Part shown: positions 1 through 6,042 of the stretch, piece after piece
Position numbering within the stretch: position 1 is the first letter of the stretch
Layout of the letters: the number at the start of each line of letters is the position of its first letter
NCBI GenBank assembly: GCA_030745285.1
Contig: JASLOV010000007.1
Coordinates: 1-10,470, forward strand
Source: Dehalococcoidia bacterium
GTDB taxonomy: Bacteria > Chloroflexota > Dehalococcoidia > UBA2979
Length of the DNA: 10,470 bases
Reading direction: 5' to 3'
Notes under the pieces: model-generated
What the model saw: the letters and a program-made list of their open reading frames with translations, nothing else
The model's database searches: none
What the model was told of the DNA's origin: nothing
Translations under genes and position numbers: made by a program

Positions 1-1974
1 GCCCTCGACGTACGAGGGGTGGATGGCGGTGCCGACGTCCTGGATCGCGGTGTAGCGCAGGACCTCGACCTTGCCGGTCTCCGGGTCGACCTCGACGTCG
101 ACGATATGCGCGGCGAAGGCGGCGCCGACCGAGCCGCCAACGCTGGTGGCGACGACATCGGCACGGCCCTGCAACATCCCGCCGCTGGACGAGAGCTGGC
201 CGGCGATCTCCTTGAGGGTGAACGTCTTGCCATCCGGGCCGTTCAGCACACCATCGTCGTCGTACGCGACGTCGGTGGCATCGACCTCCCAGAGCTGGGC
301 CGCGCGCGCTTCGAGCTGCTTGCGCAGGTCGAGCGCCGCCTGGTGCACCGCCCAGCCGGTGGCGAAGGTGATGCGACTGCCGCCGGTGTTGCCGGTGAAA
401 CCGATGGAGTCCGTGTCGGTGACATGGGGGTGCACGTCCTCGTAAGGCATCACCATCGACTCCGCGAACTGCATCGCGAGTGCGGCCCGCTGGCCGCCGA
501 TGTCGATGGAGCCGAGCACGAGGCTGACGGAACCGTCGGCGTTGATGTTCGCGTAGGCGCTGGATTCGCCGCCGCCGTTCTGCCAGAAGCCCATGGCGAG
601 TCCGCGGCCGCGGTTCTCGCCCTCCAACTCGGAGCGGTAGTGGGCGCTGGCCTGCACCGCCTCCATCACCGCCTGGTCGCCGATCACGCCGTGTGTGGCC
701 CCATCGGGACGGACGCTGCCGTCGAGCGCGACGTTCTTCATGCGCAGCTCGATCGGATCCATGTCGAGTTCTCGCGCGATCTCGTCCATCACGCACTCGA
801 CGGCGAAGCTCCCCTGCGACGCGCCGGGGGCGCGATATGCGGCGACCTTCGGCTTGTTGACGACGACGTCGTAACCCTGCACGCGCAGGTTGGGAACGTC
901 GTAAGGAGTGAGCGCGCAGCGTACACCGCCGGCAACCGGCGCACCGGGGTAGGCGCCGGACTCGTAGGCGAGGTGGACGTCGGCGGCGACGATGGCGCCG
1001 TCGCGCGTGACGCCGATCTTGGCTCGCGAGCGGGTGGCCGAAGTGGGGCCGCTGGCCTCGAAGACATCGGCCCGGCTCATCGACATTTGCACCGGCCGCC
1101 CGGCCTGCTTCGAGAGCAGGGCCGCGAGCGGTTCGAGGTAGATCGAGTTCTTGCCGCCGAAGCCGCCGCCGATCTCGGTCGGGACGACCTTGACGTCGGA
1201 GAGCGGAACCTGCAGCACCTCGGTCAGTTGCTGGCGGGTGCCGAACGCGCCCTGCGAACTGGTCCAGACCGTGAGGCGGCCGTCGTGGTTCCAGAACGCG
1301 GTGGCGGAGTGAGGCTCGATGTAGCCCTGGTGGGCCGCGGCAGTCTCGAACTCACGCTCAATCACGATGTCGGCCTGCTCGAAGCCGGCATCGATGTCGC
1401 CGCGCACCATCTCGATGTTACGTGCGATGTTGCTGGGGCGGCCGTCGACCGGGTCGAAGAGGCCGGGAACGGCGTCGGCGCGGCCGTCATCGAACAGGAT
1501 CGGCGCGTCCGGCGCCTCGGCGTCGACGCCGCTGGTCACGGGCTGCAGCAGCTCGTACTCGACCTCGATCAGGTCGAGCGCGTCCTCGGCGAGGTGAGGG
1601 TCGGTGGCGCAGAGCGCCGCCACGGCCTGGCCGCGGTAGAGCGCCTTGTTGGAGGCGAGCAGGTGGTCGAGCCGCCACTGCAGCGGCAGTGGCCCGCGGA
1701 TCGTCGGCACCACGCGGTCGCCGGCTTCCGGCAGGTCGGCGGCGATGATCACGGCGAAGACACCGTCCAGCGCGAGCGCCTTCGAGGCGTCGATCGACTT
1801 GATCACGGCGTGGGCGTGGGGGCTGCGAAGCACCCGACCGTGGAGCATCGCCTGCTGGCGGACATCCGCACCGTAGACGGCGCGGCCCGTCACTTTGTCA
1901 ACGCCGTCCGGCCGTACCGGGCGGGTCCCAACGACGCGTCGCTCGGTCGTGGTACCGGTCGTGCTCTCAACCAT
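1..1974 (-). CDS. Xanthine dehydrogenase family molybdopterin-binding (large) subunit, C-terminus cut by window edge
   Basis: Catalytic subunit of a molybdenum hydroxylase, which would use Mo-pterin cytosine dinucleotide to hydroxylate a heterocycle or aldehyde and pass electrons to the [2Fe-2S] and FAD subunits encoded just upstream. Translating the minus strand from ATG at 1974 gives 658 codons with no stop before the window edge. The N-terminal hammerhead domain opens with RPDGVDKVTGRAVYGADV (residues 21-38) and LRSPHAHA (49-56). Cofactor-binding signatures follow: QGAFG (241-245), GGGFGGK (269-275), AYRAPGASQGS (379-389), DIGGQR (491-496), FTGNTGGSR (526-534) and QDVGTAIHP (645-653). Family members are usually about 750-800 residues, so roughly the last 100, including the catalytic GxGE glutamate, lie outside the window. 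The start follows GAGGGGGC and lies 2 bp after the stop of the [2Fe-2S] gene. AYRAPG replaces the AYRCSFR loop of CO-oxidising form I CoxL, so CO dehydrogenase activity is unlikely. The substrate is unknown. Confidence 0.93.
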   Translation of the reverse strand, partial: MVESTTGTTTERRVVGTRPVRPDGVDKVTGRAVYGADVRQQAMLHGRVLRSPHAHAVIKSIDASKALALDGVFAVIIAADLPEAGDRVVPTIRGPLPLQWRLDHLLASNKALYRGQAVAALCATDPHLAEDALDLIEVEYELLQPVTSGVDAEAPDAPILFDDGRADAVPGLFDPVDGRPSNIARNIEMVRGDIDAGFEQADIVIEREFETAAAHQGYIEPHSATAFWNHDGRLTVWTSSQGAFGTRQQLTEVLQVPLSDVKVVPTEIGGGFGGKNSIYLEPLAALLSKQAGRPVQMSMSRADVFEASGPTSATRSRAKIGVTRDGAIVAADVHLAYESGAYPGAPVAGGVRCALTPYDVPNLRVQGYDVVVNKPKVAAYRAPGASQGSFAVECVMDEIARELDMDPIELRMKNVALDGSVRPDGATHGVIGDQAVMEAVQASAHYRSELEGENRGRGLAMGFWQNGGGESSAYANINADGSVSLVLGSIDIGGQRAALAMQFAESMVMPYEDVHPHVTDTDSIGFTGNTGGSRITFATGWAVHQAALDLRKQLEARAAQLWEVDATDVAYDDDGVLNGPDGKTFTLKEIAGQLSSSGGMLQGRADVVATSVGGSVGAAFAAHIVDVEVDPETGKVEVLRYTAIQDVGTAIHPSYVEG

Positions 1975-1976
1975 TG

Positions 1977-2477
1977 CTAGGCCCCCTCACTGGATGATGC
2001 TGTGTTGCGCATCGTTTCGGCTGCTCCCATCACGGCGCGGATGATCTTGTCGTAGCCGGTGCAGCGGCAGAGATTGCCCGCCAGCCAGAAGCGCACCTCG
2101 TGCTCCGTCGGGTCCGGGTTGGTATCGAGCAGCGCCTTGGCGGAGACGAGGAAGCCCGGCGTGCAGATGCCGCACTGTAGCGCGGCCTCCTCCAGGAAGG
2201 CGCTCTGCAGCGGGTGCAACTGCTGCGGGCCAAGTTCCAGCCCTTCAACGGTGGTGACGTCCGAGCCCTCGACTTCGGCCGCCATCACCAGGCACGAGTT
2301 CACCAGGCGGCCATCGAGCAGCACCGAGCAGGCGCCGCAGTTGCCGTTGTTGCAGCCCTCCTTCGTGCCGGTGAGGCCCGCCCGCTCGCGCAGGGCGTCG
2401 AGCAGGCTGTCACGTTCGTCAACGAGCAGTTCGCGCGCCTCGCCGTTGATGCGGGCGCTGACAATCAGGCGGCTCAT
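1977..2477 (-). CDS. [2Fe-2S] iron-sulfur (small) subunit of a molybdenum hydroxylase
   Basis: Electron-transfer subunit carrying two [2Fe-2S] clusters between the molybdenum centre and FAD. The 166-residue protein has the standard two-domain layout. The N-terminal plant-ferredoxin-like domain has cysteines 42, 47, 50 and 62 in GCNNGNCGACSVLLDG and downstream NSC. The C-terminal helical domain has C102 and C105 in QCGICTPGF, and C137 and C139 in NLCRCTGY. All eight ligands are present, so the gene looks functional. Its length is normal for CoxS-type subunits, with a short Ser-rich tail. The ATG overlaps the stop of the FAD-subunit gene as ATGA, and its own TAG stop lies 2 bp before the large-subunit ATG. 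This is classic translational coupling in the medium-small-large gene order. The family assignment is secure; the substrate is not inferable from this subunit. Confidence 0.96.
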   Translation of the reverse strand: MSRLIVSARINGEARELLVDERDSLLDALRERAGLTGTKEGCNNGNCGACSVLLDGRLVNSCLVMAAEVEGSDVTTVEGLELGPQQLHPLQSAFLEEAALQCGICTPGFLVSAKALLDTNPDPTEHEVRFWLAGNLCRCTGYDKIIRAVMGAAETMRNTASSSEGA

Positions 2478-3379
2478 CGCCGTACCTCCGAGGTGCCCGG
2501 GGCCTCCGGGGCCGTCACGCCGGCTCGTGCCGCCGCGTCGCGGATTGTGCGCTCAGTGAGCAGGCCGGCCAGGTGGCGGCGCTGCTTGATCGAGCCGCGC
2601 ATGTCATCGATCGGGGTGGCGGCCGCGCGGGACGCCGCAGCGGCGGCGGCGATGCTGTCGACCGTCAGCGGGCCACCGGCCAGCGCGGCCGCAGCCGGCT
2701 CGACCAGCAGCGGCCTCGGGCCGACGGCGCCGATGGCGATGCGGGCGGAGGCGACGGCGCCGCCAACGAACTGCAGGCTGGTGGCGGCGTTCGCGACCGC
2801 GATGTCCATCTCGTTGCGGGGGGTGAAGCGCTGCCATGCCGCTCCGCTGGCGGAGGAGGGGGCCGGGAACTGGATCGAGATCACGAACTCGCCGGCGCCG
2901 AGCACGTTCTGGCCGGGGCCGGTGCAGAACTCGTCGACGGGGACGGAGCGCTCGCCGGACGGTCCAACGATGTTGGCGCTGGCATCGAGCACGATCATCG
3001 CCGGGATCGAGTCAGCGGCCGGCGAGGAGTTGCAGAGGTTCCCGCCCAGGCTCGCCCGCCCCTGCACCACCGTGCCGCCGATCACCGAGATGGCTTCGAC
3101 GAGCGCGGGGTAGTGCGTTCGCACATCGTCGTCGCCGTAGATGCGGTAGCAGGGCAGCGCCGCGCCGACGGTGAGGCCGTCCGTGGCGTCGAAGCTGAGC
3201 TCAGCGGTCTCCGGCACGTGCTTGACATCAACGAACAGGTCGACATCGAGGCGGCGTTCGCGCGCTGCCACGATCACGTCCGTGCCGCCGGCGAGCACTC
3301 GGGCGGCGGGGCCACCTTCGCGGAGCAGTTCGATCGCCTCGTCGATTGACGAGGCCCGTGCGTACTTCAGAGCCTGCAA
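2474..3379 (-). CDS. FAD-binding (medium) subunit of a molybdenum hydroxylase, probable TTG start
   Basis: Flavoprotein subunit that takes electrons from the [2Fe-2S] clusters and passes them to an acceptor. From the TTG at 3379 it is 301 residues, near the usual CoxM-type length (about 280-300). It begins MQALKYARASSIDEA, which matches the typical start of this family. FAD pyrophosphate-binding motifs are AGGTD (residues 30-34) and ASLGGNLCNSSPAAD (109-123). The C-terminal CO dehydrogenase flavoprotein-like domain follows from about residue 185. An ATG at 3409 would add ten residues (MLLCAAGETN) but has only CCCCCC upstream and falls inside the predicted -10 box. The TTG has GGGAGAG at good spacing. 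The stop overlaps the next gene's ATG by 4 bp. First gene of the hydroxylase operon. Function is confident; the start is a reasoned choice. Confidence 0.92.
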   Translation of the reverse strand: MQALKYARASSIDEAIELLREGGPAARVLAGGTDVIVAARERRLDVDLFVDVKHVPETAELSFDATDGLTVGAALPCYRIYGDDDVRTHYPALVEAISVIGGTVVQGRASLGGNLCNSSPAADSIPAMIVLDASANIVGPSGERSVPVDEFCTGPGQNVLGAGEFVISIQFPAPSSASGAAWQRFTPRNEMDIAVANAATSLQFVGGAVASARIAIGAVGPRPLLVEPAAAALAGGPLTVDSIAAAAAASRAAATPIDDMRGSIKQRRHLAGLLTERTIRDAAARAGVTAPEAPGTSEVRR

Positions 3380-3385
3380 GTTCGT

Positions 3386-3392
3386 CTCTCCC
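3386..3392 (-). promoter_or_regulatory. Ribosome binding site deciding the TTG start of the FAD subunit
   Basis: Read on the minus strand, GGGAGAG lies upstream of the TTG at 3379, with 8 nt between GGAG and the start codon. No purine-rich stretch lies upstream of the ATG at 3409. This supports the shorter protein. Confidence 0.65.
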
Positions 3393-3404
3393 GCTGCGCA
3401 GAGC

Positions 3405-3433
3405 AGCATATGGGGGGCTGACCAAGCTGTCAG
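3405..3433 (-). promoter_or_regulatory. Sigma-70-like promoter for the hydroxylase operon
   Basis: On the minus strand, CTGACA (3433-3428; 5 of 6 match to TTGACA) is followed by an exact 17-bp spacer and TATGCT (3410-3405; 4 of 6 match to TATAAT). The expected transcription start is near 3398, leaving a leader of about 20 nt that contains the SD and the TTG start at 3379. The alternative ATG at 3409 sits inside the -10 hexamer and would not be transcribed from here. Prediction from sequence only. Confidence 0.55.
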
Positions 3434-3434
3434 C
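3417..3434. promoter_or_regulatory. Palindromic operator candidate over the -35 box
   Basis: GCTGAC-CAAGCT-GTCAGC is an inverted repeat with perfect 6-bp arms and a 6-bp centre. The right arm contains most of the predicted leftward -35 hexamer and the left arm lies in the spacer. A dimeric repressor bound here would block the hydroxylase promoter. The regulator's identity is unknown. Confidence 0.4.
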
Positions 3435-3466
3435 TACCGCTGGCGGTGACTGCCGCCGCTCCGCCC

Positions 3467-3508
3467 GTCCCTGGCGGCCACTGATCTGTCCCTGGCGGCC
3501 ACAGATAT
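3467..3508. repeat. Tandem 21-bp direct repeat in the divergent control region
   Basis: Two adjacent 21-bp units, 3467-3487 and 3488-3508, agree at 19 of 21 positions. Both begin GTCCCTGGCGGCCAC and differ only in the tail. A third TGGCGG core lies at 3441-3446, 31 bp before the core of the first unit. Spacings of 31 and 21 bp are close to three and two helical turns, so the cores would lie on the same DNA face. They may be activator or repressor sites; this role is inferred. Confidence 0.6.
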
Positions 3509-3617
3509 GGCCTCAGGATGCGACTCAGCGTGGAGTCAGGCCGCTCGCCGCGGTCGTAGACGATTCCGACCCTCCGTTCCAAGGCAAGACGGGCACACTG
3601 GCACGGCCGGAGAGGGT

Positions 3618-3646
3618 TTGTTCAGGTTACGGCCATCATGTAAATT
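3618..3646 (+). promoter_or_regulatory. Candidate promoter for the aap importer operon
   Basis: TTGTTC (3618-3623) and TAAATT (3641-3646) are 17 bp apart in an AT-richer patch of an otherwise GC-rich region. Both hexamers match the sigma-70 consensus only partly. A start near 3653 would give a leader of about 40 nt to the aapJ ATG at 3694, which has GGAGG at 3683-3687. Moderate to weak evidence. Confidence 0.4.
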
Positions 3647-3693
3647 GCCCGGCAGTCTGCCTCATTCCGCCGGTGATTCTTTGGAGGGAACCA

Positions 3694-4764
3694 ATGACGC
3701 GTTCGCGATTCTTGAGATTCGCGGTTGTAGCGCTCGCCGCCTTCGGTCTCGTGCTGTTCGCATGTAACGACGACGATGACAATAAGGGCAGTGGCATCCT
3801 GCAGACCGTGACCGACCGTGGGGAACTGAAGTGCGGGGTGAAGGAGACCCAGCCGGGCTTCGGCTTCCTCTCGCCAGACGGTAGCCGCTCCGGCAACGAC
3901 GTCGAGTTCTGCCGCGCCGTTGCGGCAGCGGTACTCGGCAACGCCAACAAGGTCGAGTTCGTGCCCGCCAGCGCGCAGGACCGCTTCGAGCTGCTGGCAT
4001 CGGGTGAAATCGACGTACTGATTCGCACGACGACATGGACGGCGAGCCGAGACGCCGATTTGAAGGGCGACTTCGTTACCACGACTTTCTACGACGGTCA
4101 GGGCATGATGGTCTCGTCCGACTCCGGCATCAGCACCCTCGAGGACCTTGCCGGGGCGACGATCTGCGTCACCTCCGGCACCACGACCGAGGGCAACCTG
4201 GACGACCAGTTCCAGGCGCGGGGCATCGCCTACACGCCGCTGTCGTTCGAGGATGACGCGCAGATCCAGGCGGCGTTCATCGAAGGACGCTGCGACGGCT
4301 GGACGGCTGACAAGTCGAACCTGGCCGGTCAGCGGGCGAACTTCCCGGACAGCGCCGGTGGCTCGGCCGCGCTCACGATTCTTGGCGAGACGCTCTCCAA
4401 GGAGCCGCTGGGACCGGTCACGCCGGACAACGACAGTGAGTGGCACGCCGTCGTGCAGTGGGTCGTCTTCGGGATGATCATCGCCGACGAGTTCGACATC
4501 ACCAGCGAGAACGTCGGCTCGGCCGTCTCCAGCCCGGCCAACCGCAACGTCGCGCGTCTGCTCGGCGTCGGCTTCGACGGAAACGCGCCGGACGACTTCG
4601 GTCTCGGCATCCCGCTGGACTTCATGCAGAAGGTGCTGGCGCAGGTCGGCAACTTCAATGAGGTCTACCAGCGGACGCTGACCCCGATCGGCCTCGGCCG
4701 TGAGGGCTCGCTGAACGCCTCGTGGCTCAAAGGCGGCGCGATCTACGCGCCCCCGATGAGGTAG
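3694..4764 (+). CDS. aapJ: Polar amino-acid ABC transporter substrate-binding lipoprotein, AapJ/BztA type
   Basis: Extracytoplasmic receptor that captures amino acids and delivers them to the AapQ-AapM channel. The 356-residue protein starts at an ATG with GGAGG 6 nt upstream; open frame further upstream shows no family similarity. Residues 1-23 form a lipoprotein signal (basic MTRSRFLR, then a hydrophobic run) ending in LFAC with Cys24 as the likely lipidated residue, followed by an acidic linker, NDDDDN. The SBP_bac_3 fold starts around residue 35 (ILQTVTDRGELKCGV). The AapJ-specific features are PGFGFLSPDG (54-63), FCRAVAAAVLG (72-82), the ligand-contact stretch RTTTWTASRD (111-120), TFYDGQGMMV (131-140) and DGWTADKSNL (201-210). 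First gene of a four-gene operon, followed by a strong hairpin. The subfamily is confident; whether the ligand range is broad, as in Aap, or narrow cannot be told. Confidence 0.93.
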   Translation: MTRSRFLRFAVVALAAFGLVLFACNDDDDNKGSGILQTVTDRGELKCGVKETQPGFGFLSPDGSRSGNDVEFCRAVAAAVLGNANKVEFVPASAQDRFELLASGEIDVLIRTTTWTASRDADLKGDFVTTTFYDGQGMMVSSDSGISTLEDLAGATICVTSGTTTEGNLDDQFQARGIAYTPLSFEDDAQIQAAFIEGRCDGWTADKSNLAGQRANFPDSAGGSAALTILGETLSKEPLGPVTPDNDSEWHAVVQWVVFGMIIADEFDITSENVGSAVSSPANRNVARLLGVGFDGNAPDDFGLGIPLDFMQKVLAQVGNFNEVYQRTLTPIGLGREGSLNASWLKGGAIYAPPMR

Positions 4765-4785
4765 CGAACGCGAACCAGCAACAGG

Positions 4786-4816
4786 CATGACCCCGGGTTG
4801 ATCGCCCGGGGTCATG
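4786..4816 (+). terminator. Intercistronic 12-bp hairpin between aapJ and aapQ
   Basis: CATGACCCCGGG (4786-4797) pairs perfectly with CCCGGGGTCATG (4805-4816) around a 7-nt loop, TTGATCG. It begins about 20 nt after the aapJ stop. No true U-tract follows (the sequence continues TTCATTCTG), so it is more likely a partial terminator or an mRNA 3'-end stabiliser than a full stop. Such stems commonly raise binding-protein mRNA above permease mRNA in ABC operons. Confidence 0.7.
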
Positions 4817-4869
4817 TTCATTCTGACCACGTTCACATTAAGGATGTTGAGTGAGGACCAGGGGCGACG

Positions 4870-6042
4870 ATGGCTGCTGAGTCCCTGCGCGGCCGGCGGC
4901 TGTGGCGCAGCGGCCGCGCCCGCCGCATGGCGACCCAGGCGGGGTTCTCCGTCCTCCTGCTGATCTTCCTCGCCTACATGGTCGAGCGAGCCTCACACCT
5001 CGACCTCGACATCGGATTCATGGACGCCCCGGCGGGCTTCCAGATCAGCCACACCTTCGTCTTTGGCTTCGACAGCGGCGAGAGCCGCCTGGCGGCCTAC
5101 TTCGTGGCCGTCACGAACACGATTCGGCTCGTGGTCGTCGGCATCCTGCTGGCGACGGTGATCGGGGTGCTGGCCGGGGTCGCGCGGCTCTCCGACAACT
5201 GGCTCGTCTCGCGCATCGCCACCGTCTACGTTGAGGTGGTGCGCAATACACCGCTGCTCGTGCAGATCATCTTCTGGTACACCGCCGTCTTCCTGAAGCT
5301 CCCCCGCATCGAGGCGGAGCGCAGCCTCTTCGACGTCGCCTTCCTCTCGAACCGCGCGCTGGCGCTCCCCTGGCCGGAGCCGCGAGGCGACTTCTTCACC
5401 GCCTGGGTGATCGTGCTCGCGCTGGCGCTGGTCCCCGGCTACTTCGTGCGGCGCATCCGCGCCCGCCGCGAGGCGGAGACCGGCCAGACGATGCGACCGA
5501 ACCTCTACAGCCTCGGCGTCGTGCTCGGCATCGCCGCCATCGGCTTCCTCGTGCTCGGGCTGCCGGTCGGGATCGACACGCCGACGATCGTCAGCGAGGA
5601 GTTCACGAAGGGGTACGTCGGCGGCCTCTCCGTGACGCCGGAGTTCGCCGCGTTGCTGATCGCGCTGGTGATGTACACCGGCTCCTTCATCGCCGAGATC
5701 GTGCGCGGCAGCATCCAGGCGCTGCCGCGCGGCCAGACCGAGGCGGCGATGGCCGTCGGGCTGACCGGCTACCAGCGGATCACACTGGTGATTCTGCCGC
5801 AGGCGCTGCGGTCGATGATCCCCTCGCTCACGAACGAGTATCTGAACCTCACGAAGAACTCGAGCCTGGCGGCAGCGATCGCCTACGCCGACCTCTTCCA
5901 GATCAGCGAGATCATCATCAACAAGGCCGGGCACGCGGTGGTGATGTTCATCATCGTGATCATCACGTACCAGGTGATGAGCTTCACGATCTCCGCCTTC
6001 ATGGCCTTCATCAACCGCCGCGTCCAGCTGGTGGGGGCGTGA
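4870..6042 (+). CDS. aapQ: Amino-acid ABC transporter permease, AapQ/BztB type
   Basis: First of two membrane subunits forming the import channel. At 390 residues it is much longer than minimal HisQ/HisM permeases (about 220-240), as expected for the Aap/Bzt subfamily, which has a large insertion inside the permease domain. The transmembrane domain shows NTIRLVVVGILLATVIGVLAG (83-103), VEVVRNTPLLVQIIFWY (121-137), an insertion with further hydrophobic segments (about 140-255), then YTGSFIAEIVRG (269-280). The EAA loop that contacts the ATPase is EAAMAVGL...VILPQALR (291-314), with the conserved glycine at 297 and LP at 309-310. The ATG at 4870 follows AGGGG. The stop TGA overlaps the next start by 4 bp (GTGA). 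A 105-bp gap with a hairpin separates it from aapJ. Confident by sequence and operon position. Confidence 0.93.
   Translation: MAAESLRGRRLWRSGRARRMATQAGFSVLLLIFLAYMVERASHLDLDIGFMDAPAGFQISHTFVFGFDSGESRLAAYFVAVTNTIRLVVVGILLATVIGVLAGVARLSDNWLVSRIATVYVEVVRNTPLLVQIIFWYTAVFLKLPRIEAERSLFDVAFLSNRALALPWPEPRGDFFTAWVIVLALALVPGYFVRRIRARREAETGQTMRPNLYSLGVVLGIAAIGFLVLGLPVGIDTPTIVSEEFTKGYVGGLSVTPEFAALLIALVMYTGSFIAEIVRGSIQALPRGQTEAAMAVGLTGYQRITLVILPQALRSMIPSLTNEYLNLTKNSSLAAAIAYADLFQISEIIINKAGHAVVMFIIVIITYQVMSFTISAFMAFINRRVQLVGA

Larger units (their letters stand above)
3380..3693. promoter_or_regulatory. Divergent control region between hydroxylase operon and amino-acid importer
   Basis: This 314-bp stretch separates two operons pointing away from each other and contains no convincing gene. 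From left to right it holds the leader and SD of the FAD-subunit gene, a promoter facing left, an 18-bp palindrome over that promoter's -35 box, a tandem 21-bp repeat, a short inverted repeat GACTC-N6-GAGTC (3522-3537), and a candidate promoter plus SD facing right. No regulator gene lies in the window, so any transcription factor binding here must be encoded elsewhere. Confidence 0.7.

Noticed and set aside
19..1980. A 653-codon open frame on the plus strand, antisense to the hydroxylase large subunit
   Set aside because: The opposite strand encodes an unmistakable molybdopterin subunit with all family motifs. The plus-strand translation is rich in Arg, Gly, Val and Asp with no recognisable domain, as expected from a GC-rich mirror frame.
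3599..3604. TGGCAC resembling the -24 element of a sigma-54 promoter
   Set aside because: The required TTGC-like -12 element is missing at the right distance; GGCCGGAGAG follows instead.
3594..3604. A short GGCAC-type direct repeat near the aapJ promoter
   Set aside because: Only five bases are repeated, which is expected by chance in GC-rich DNA.
3346..3693. An N-terminal extension of the aapJ frame back to 3346
   Set aside because: It would bury the lipoprotein signal peptide in the middle of the protein; the ATG at 3694 has a strong ribosome binding site and precedes a proper signal sequence.
3622..4836. A 404-codon open frame on the minus strand, antisense to aapJ
   Set aside because: It covers a clear AapJ lipoprotein gene, shows no domain, and its composition is that of a GC-rich shadow frame.
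4993..5934. A 313-codon minus-strand frame opposite aapQ
   Set aside because: The plus strand encodes a permease with the EAA loop; the antisense product is highly charged and unlike any family I recognise.
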